Source: an uncultured Elusimicrobium sp. (lineage in GTDB: Bacteria > Elusimicrobiota > Endomicrobiia > Endomicrobiales > Endomicrobiaceae). From it: 17,990 nt of DNA. Position 1 is the stretch's first letter. Each line of letters starts with the position of its first letter. Location of the stretch: positions 1-17,990 of the forward strand of contig CACWKJ010000002.1 in the NCBI GenBank assembly GCA_902761395.1. The letters run 5' to 3'. Both the position numbers and the translations under genes were made by a program. This document shows, piece after piece, positions 15,119 to 17,990 of the stretch. The notes under the pieces are model-generated. The model was not told where the DNA came from. It searched no databases and saw only the letters and a program-made list of their open reading frames with translations.

Positions 15119-15646
15119 TTATTTTTTAATTTTAGAATCTTTCTTTTTAGGGGTTAAGGTTGCAAAAGACCTTGTTCCCATAGAAGACAATTTTCCTTCA
15201 ACTACTGCTATATCTTCAACTGCCGTTTGAACTTTTTCCAATACGGCAAGACCTAAATCTTTATGTTGCATTTCTCTTCCCGAAAACATAACGGTTATTT
15301 GAACTTTATCTCCGTCTTCAAGAAAATCTCTTATCTTTTTTAACTTTACGTTAAAATCGTTTTCGGCAATTCTTGTTCTGAGTCTGACTTCTTTCAACTG
15401 CATATTTTTCTGTTTCTTTTTAGACTCTTTTTCTTTTTTCGCCATTTCATAACGAAACTTTGAAAAATCTATAATTTTACATACAGGCGGTTTAGCTTGC
15501 GGAGCAATTTCTATTAAATCCTGCCCTGCATCTCTTGCTTTTTGTAAAGCAACCGCTATTGGTACTACACCTACTTGTTCACCTTTCTCATCAATAAGTC
15601 TTACTTCCGGTACTCTTATGTACTGATTAGTACGATATCTTCGAAT
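15119..15646 (-). CDS. infC: Translation initiation factor IF-3 with an apparent AUU start
   Basis: Read from an ATT codon at 15644-15646, this gives 175 residues, normal for IF-3. The N-domain begins RRYRTNQYIRVPEVRLIDEKG, passes IEIAPQAKPPVCKIIDFSKF and a Lys-rich linker (AKKEKESKKKQK), then the C-domain with LEDGDKVQITVMFSGREMQH. An internal ATG at 15445 would delete the whole N-domain and is rejected. Between the in-frame upstream TGA and the conserved sequence there is no ATG, GTG or TTG; only ATT (or ATA) is available. E. coli infC also starts at AUU, which lets IF-3 reject its own start codon and autoregulate. A GAGGGGG ribosome site lies at 15658-15664. Confidence 0.95.
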   Translation of the reverse strand: MRRYRTNQYIRVPEVRLIDEKGEQVGVVPIAVALQKARDAGQDLIEIAPQAKPPVCKIIDFSKFRYEMAKKEKESKKKQKNMQLKEVRLRTRIAENDFNVKLKKIRDFLEDGDKVQITVMFSGREMQHKDLGLAVLEKVQTAVEDIAVVEGKLSSMGTRSFATLTPKKKDSKIKK

Positions 15647-15664
15647 ATCTATACAATCCCCCTC

Positions 15665-15681
15665 GCAGGACTTTCACCTGC
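15665..15681 (-). promoter_or_regulatory. Hairpin abutting the infC ribosome site
   Basis: On the minus strand GCAGG (15677-15681) and CCTGC (15665-15669) form a 5-bp stem around TGAAAGT, ending at the base before the GAGGGGG Shine-Dalgarno sequence. Its loop and 5' arm (15673-15679) can instead pair over 7 bp with the complementary stretch at 15772-15778 earlier in the leader, so two competing folds are possible. Confidence 0.5.
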
Positions 15682-15717
15682 AAAAATAAAAAAAATAGAA
15701 CGGATAAAGATACCCGT
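15682..15717 (-). terminator. Intrinsic terminator/attenuator in the infC leader
   Basis: On the minus strand ACGGGTA (15711-15717) pairs with TATCCGT (15700-15706), one G-U pair, around a 4-base TCTT loop. A run of eight T residues, then A and five more T, follows. It lies about 95-130 nt after the predicted start of transcription and just before the infC ribosome site, so it would stop transcription before the operon's first gene unless prevented. This matches the arrangement of the L20-controlled attenuator of the B. subtilis infC operon, though no L20-binding motif was confirmed. Confidence 0.75.
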
Positions 15718-15817
15718 CCCTATATATAAAGAATATAATTCTAAACTTCTAAAACCTTTTCCCTAAAAATAAGGTGAAGGTGAGTCGGGACGACTTCTTT
15801 ACCAATTTAGCTTGATT

Positions 15818-15846
15818 ATTATAATTAAATTATTTTAAAAAGTCAA
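15818..15846 (-). promoter_or_regulatory. Promoter of the infC-rpmI-rplT-ktrBA-pheST operon
   Basis: On the minus strand TTGACT (15841-15846) and TATAAT (15818-15823) are separated by 17 bases. The start is expected near 15811, giving a leader of about 165 nt before the AUU start of infC. The leader contains the AGTCG/CGACT hairpin (about 15781-15795), the terminator and the ribosome-site hairpin. Confidence 0.83.
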
Positions 15847-15858
15847 CAGTACAAATAC

Positions 15859-16051
15859 AATTAGTAATTAGAAATTAGCAATTAACGGCAAGTTTTCTTT
15901 TTTGTCATTCCGTAATGTTGTAATACGGAATCTATAGAAAAATATCAAAAATTCCTTGCAAAAGAAAAAAAAGGAAAATATTTAGATAGATTGCGGATCG
16001 GAGTCCGCAATGACAAACGAAAATACAATTGCTAATTACTAATTACTAATT
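15859..16051. repeat. Palindromic MITE-like intergenic element
   Basis: This non-coding stretch between infC and pdxA is bounded by 25-bp inverted repeats (15859-15883 and 16027-16051) that match at 24 of 25 positions. Inside them are two inward-facing hairpin units, 15901-15935 and 15986-16017. Each has TTTGTCATT at its outer end and AATCTAT at its inner end. Their stems differ in sequence but each pairs with itself: ATTCCGTA/TACGGAAT on the left, ATTGCGGA/TCCGCAAT on the right. No open frame is present. The right end touches the last bases of pdxA. This layout suggests a small non-autonomous mobile or REP-like element; target-site duplications are not evident. Confidence 0.65.
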
Positions 16052-16052
16052 C

Positions 16053-16982
16053 CTAATTGCTGATTGATTTTAAGATTGCTTCTTCCATGGAAGACGGATC
16101 GGCAACATTTTTACCGGCAATATCAAATGCCGTTCCGTGTCCGGGTGAAGTTCTTACAAAAGGAAGTCCCGCGGTAACGTTTACTATTTTCTTGGGATTT
16201 AATATTTTTAAAGGTAACATTATTTGATCGTGATACATTCCGACAATCAAATCATACTTATATTTTAAGAACTTTGCCCATGCAACATCAACAGGATAAA
16301 GTCCGCAAATATTGTATCCTTTTTTCTTCAATTCTTTTATTGCGGGAATAATTTTTTCTTTTTCATCGTTACCTAAAATTCCGTTATCGCCGGCATGAGG
16401 ATTTAATGCACATACCAAAATTTCAGGCTTTCTTTTTAAAAAAGATTTAACAAAATCCGCCGAAAGTGCTGTTGTTAAAACAATATCTTTTTTAGTTAAA
16501 ACCGACGAAACTTTTGATGTGGGCAAATGTCTTGTTACCATAACGGAATTTATGTTATCGCAAATCATCATCATACAATAATTTTTTGTTTTTGTAAGTG
16601 CGGCCAAAAATTCCGTATGTCCCGAATATTTTAGCCCTGCATATTTAAACGATTCTTTGGATACCGGTGCGGTAACCATAGATTTTGCTTGTCCGTTCAT
16701 ACACATTTTTACGGCTTGTCTTATGGCATCACAAGCAATAAGTCCCGATATTTTTGAAGGCTTTCCCAAAACAAATTTTTCGGAATAGTTTGAAGAAAAA
16801 ACAAATTCCGTTTTTTTTGATTTTTTGTTTATATCAAAATATTTTGATATTACATTTTTGTCACCGACAACAACAGGGCTGCAAACCCTTTGAACTTTCA
16901 AAGAATTTACAGCCCTTAAAACTATTTCCGGACCTATACCCGCCGGGTCACCTATTGTTATTGCTACTTTCGGTTTTAACAT
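16053..16982 (-). CDS. pdxA: 4-hydroxythreonine-4-phosphate dehydrogenase PdxA
   Basis: A 309-residue protein, slightly short of the E. coli enzyme but with the family motifs complete: ITIGDPAGIGPEI (8-20), SGHTEFLA (120-127), NPHAGDNG (194-201), YHDQIMLPLK (250-259) and TSPGHGTAFDIAGK (278-291). The three metal-binding histidines correspond to His152, His196 and His251. The enzyme oxidises 4-phosphohydroxy-L-threonine with NAD+ in the DXP-dependent branch of pyridoxal 5'-phosphate synthesis. It starts 3 bp after the surA stop, so the two are co-transcribed, as in enterobacteria. The last codons lie right beside the palindromic element, so the C-terminal tail (KSISN) may have been shaped by it. 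Confidence 0.96.
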   Translation of the reverse strand: MLKPKVAITIGDPAGIGPEIVLRAVNSLKVQRVCSPVVVGDKNVISKYFDINKKSKKTEFVFSSNYSEKFVLGKPSKISGLIACDAIRQAVKMCMNGQAKSMVTAPVSKESFKYAGLKYSGHTEFLAALTKTKNYCMMMICDNINSVMVTRHLPTSKVSSVLTKKDIVLTTALSADFVKSFLKRKPEILVCALNPHAGDNGILGNDEKEKIIPAIKELKKKGYNICGLYPVDVAWAKFLKYKYDLIVGMYHDQIMLPLKILNPKKIVNVTAGLPFVRTSPGHGTAFDIAGKNVADPSSMEEAILKSISN

Positions 16983-16985
16983 CTG

Positions 16986-17990
16986 TTACCAAACTTGGTT
17001 AATCTTTATATTTGATTTGGATTTTAAACCTTCCACCCATTTATCATAAAGTTTTTTACCGTTTTGTCTGTACAAAACTTCCGCCAAATCGTTTCTTACA
17101 TCTTCAAATGTAAAAGGTTGACTTGCTCTGCTTTCCGTTACTCTTATAAAGTGGTATCCGGAATCTGTTTGTACCGGTTCTTTTGTATATTGACCTACAG
17201 TCATACCGAATGCTTTTTCTTCCAATCTTTTATCCAAATCACCTTTTACTACAAAACCCATATCACCTTTTCTTTGTTTAAGCAAAGAATCTTCGGAATA
17301 TTTTTCCGATATTGCGGAAAAACTTGCACCGGAAGCCAACTCTTTTTTAACACTTGCAACTCTGCCTTCCGCGGCTTTTCTTTCCTGCGGTGTGGCATTT
17401 TTGTCGCACTTAATATAAATTTGGTTCAATCTTACTTGTTCCGAAGACATTCTTTTCAACAATTTTGCAACAGCATCAACAGTTTCTTCGTCTTCTTTAG
17501 GAAGTCCGAGATTTTCGCCTTTCATTTTAGCTCTTACGTTATCATAAAACTTTTTAACTTCTGTTTCGCTGGGTTGTTTTATGTTGTTTTTCATTTCTTT
17601 TTCAATAAGTTTTTGTACCATCAATTGTTCTTCTATTCTTTTTTCAAACTGCATTTGAGTTAAACCTTCTTTTTTCAATTCAGCTTGAAAAGTTTCATCG
17701 TTACCGAATCTCTTTTTTACTTGATTTACAGCTTCATCAAGCTCTCTTTTAACAACTTTTATTTTTTGTTTTTTTGCCTCTTGTGTCAAAATCATCTGTT
17801 CGATTTTTTGTTCCAAAATCTGATTTTTTAATTCGTTTAATTTTGCATCGCTTTGTTCGGCTACCGGGGACATCGCCATATACTGTTGAACCATAGGCTC
17901 AACTATTTTATTGAACTCCGAACTCATTAACGGTTCTCCGTTAACTATTGCCAAAGCTTTATCAACAACTTCCTCAGCAAAACAAACTCC
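16986..17990 (-). CDS. surA: SurA-like periplasmic chaperone / PpiC peptidyl-prolyl isomerase (5' end outside window)
   Basis: The frame is open to the right edge; 334 residues are visible and the start codon is missing. The first visible residues, GVCFAEEVVDKALAIVNGEP, look like the end of a signal peptide (cut after CFA) followed by the usual SurA-N opening. A TTG at 17954 is therefore not the start. After a helical SurA-N chaperone domain (roughly the first 180 visible residues) comes one parvulin rotamase domain with LNQIYIKCDKNATPQER, FSAISEKYSEDS, KGDMGFV and DSGYHFIRVTE. Such proteins escort unfolded outer-membrane barrels through the periplasm. E. coli SurA has two parvulin domains; only one is seen here, so PpiC/PrsA-like naming is also defensible. 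Pairing with pdxA supports surA. Confidence 0.87.
   Translation of the reverse strand, partial: GVCFAEEVVDKALAIVNGEPLMSSEFNKIVEPMVQQYMAMSPVAEQSDAKLNELKNQILEQKIEQMILTQEAKKQKIKVVKRELDEAVNQVKKRFGNDETFQAELKKEGLTQMQFEKRIEEQLMVQKLIEKEMKNNIKQPSETEVKKFYDNVRAKMKGENLGLPKEDEETVDAVAKLLKRMSSEQVRLNQIYIKCDKNATPQERKAAEGRVASVKKELASGASFSAISEKYSEDSLLKQRKGDMGFVVKGDLDKRLEEKAFGMTVGQYTKEPVQTDSGYHFIRVTESRASQPFTFEDVRNDLAEVLYRQNGKKLYDKWVEGLKSKSNIKINQVW

Noticed and set aside
17064..17663. 199-codon open frame on the plus strand antisense to surA
   Set aside because: The Phe/Ser/Tyr-rich composition mirrors the Lys/Glu-rich helical surA coding strand. No domain, promoter or ribosome site supports it.
17952..17954. TTG at 17954 as the start of surA
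   Set aside because: The frame stays open to the window edge and upstream residues GVCFAEEVVDKA look like a signal-peptide end followed by a conserved SurA-N opening, so the gene is truncated by the window.

Overview
This window reads as a stretch of chromosome from a low-GC (by eye roughly one-third G+C) Gram-negative bacterium. The Gram-negative inference rests on a SurA-type periplasmic chaperone/isomerase and on a signal-peptide protein that looks like an outer-membrane beta-barrel ending in Phe. The phylum cannot be fixed from the sequence alone. Elusimicrobiota (Elusimicrobium/Endomicrobium-like) is my best but low-confidence guess. Nearly all genes lie on the minus strand; only gdhA is on the plus strand. 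I see no phage, IS transposase, CRISPR array or defence island.

Layout from left to right. 1-2300: an LTA-synthase-like membrane sulfatase-fold transferase, preceded by tRNA-Pro(UGG) with its own promoter. 2300-4040: a beta-barrel protein with a perfect sigma70 consensus promoter and a palindromic terminator. 3975-6190: the groES-groEL chaperonin operon, with a repeat-rich spacer between the two genes and a promoter overlapped by a CIRCE-like (HrcA) operator. 6205-7765: divergent gdhA (glutamate dehydrogenase), whose 5' leader folds into an intrinsic terminator. 7780-8735: rplM-rpsI. 8786-15811: a long co-directional cluster infC-rpmI-rplT-ktrB-ktrA-TPR gene-pheS-pheT. infC has no ATG/GTG/TTG start and apparently begins at AUU, behind a leader with a terminator hairpin. 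15859-16051: a roughly 190-bp palindromic, MITE-like intergenic element. 16053-17990: pdxA preceded by surA, whose 5' end lies off the right edge.

How the genes fit together. infC-rpmI-rplT-pheS-pheT and rplM-rpsI are translation machinery. No intrinsic terminator is visible between the infC promoter (near 15820) and the hairpin at 7782-7814, so read-through over about 8 kb is possible, although rplM has its own promoter. A two-component K+ uptake system (KtrB channel, KtrA gating subunit) and a small TPR protein sit inside this translation cluster with gaps of only a few bases or an overlap. groES/groEL carry out protein folding. surA-pdxA is the same pairing seen in enterobacteria.

The region is mostly core housekeeping. 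I did not find a clearly novel system. The items most worth a second look are the terminator-bearing gdhA leader, the infC leader attenuator with its AUU start, the palindromic element at 15859-16051, and the potassium-transport genes inside the translation operon.
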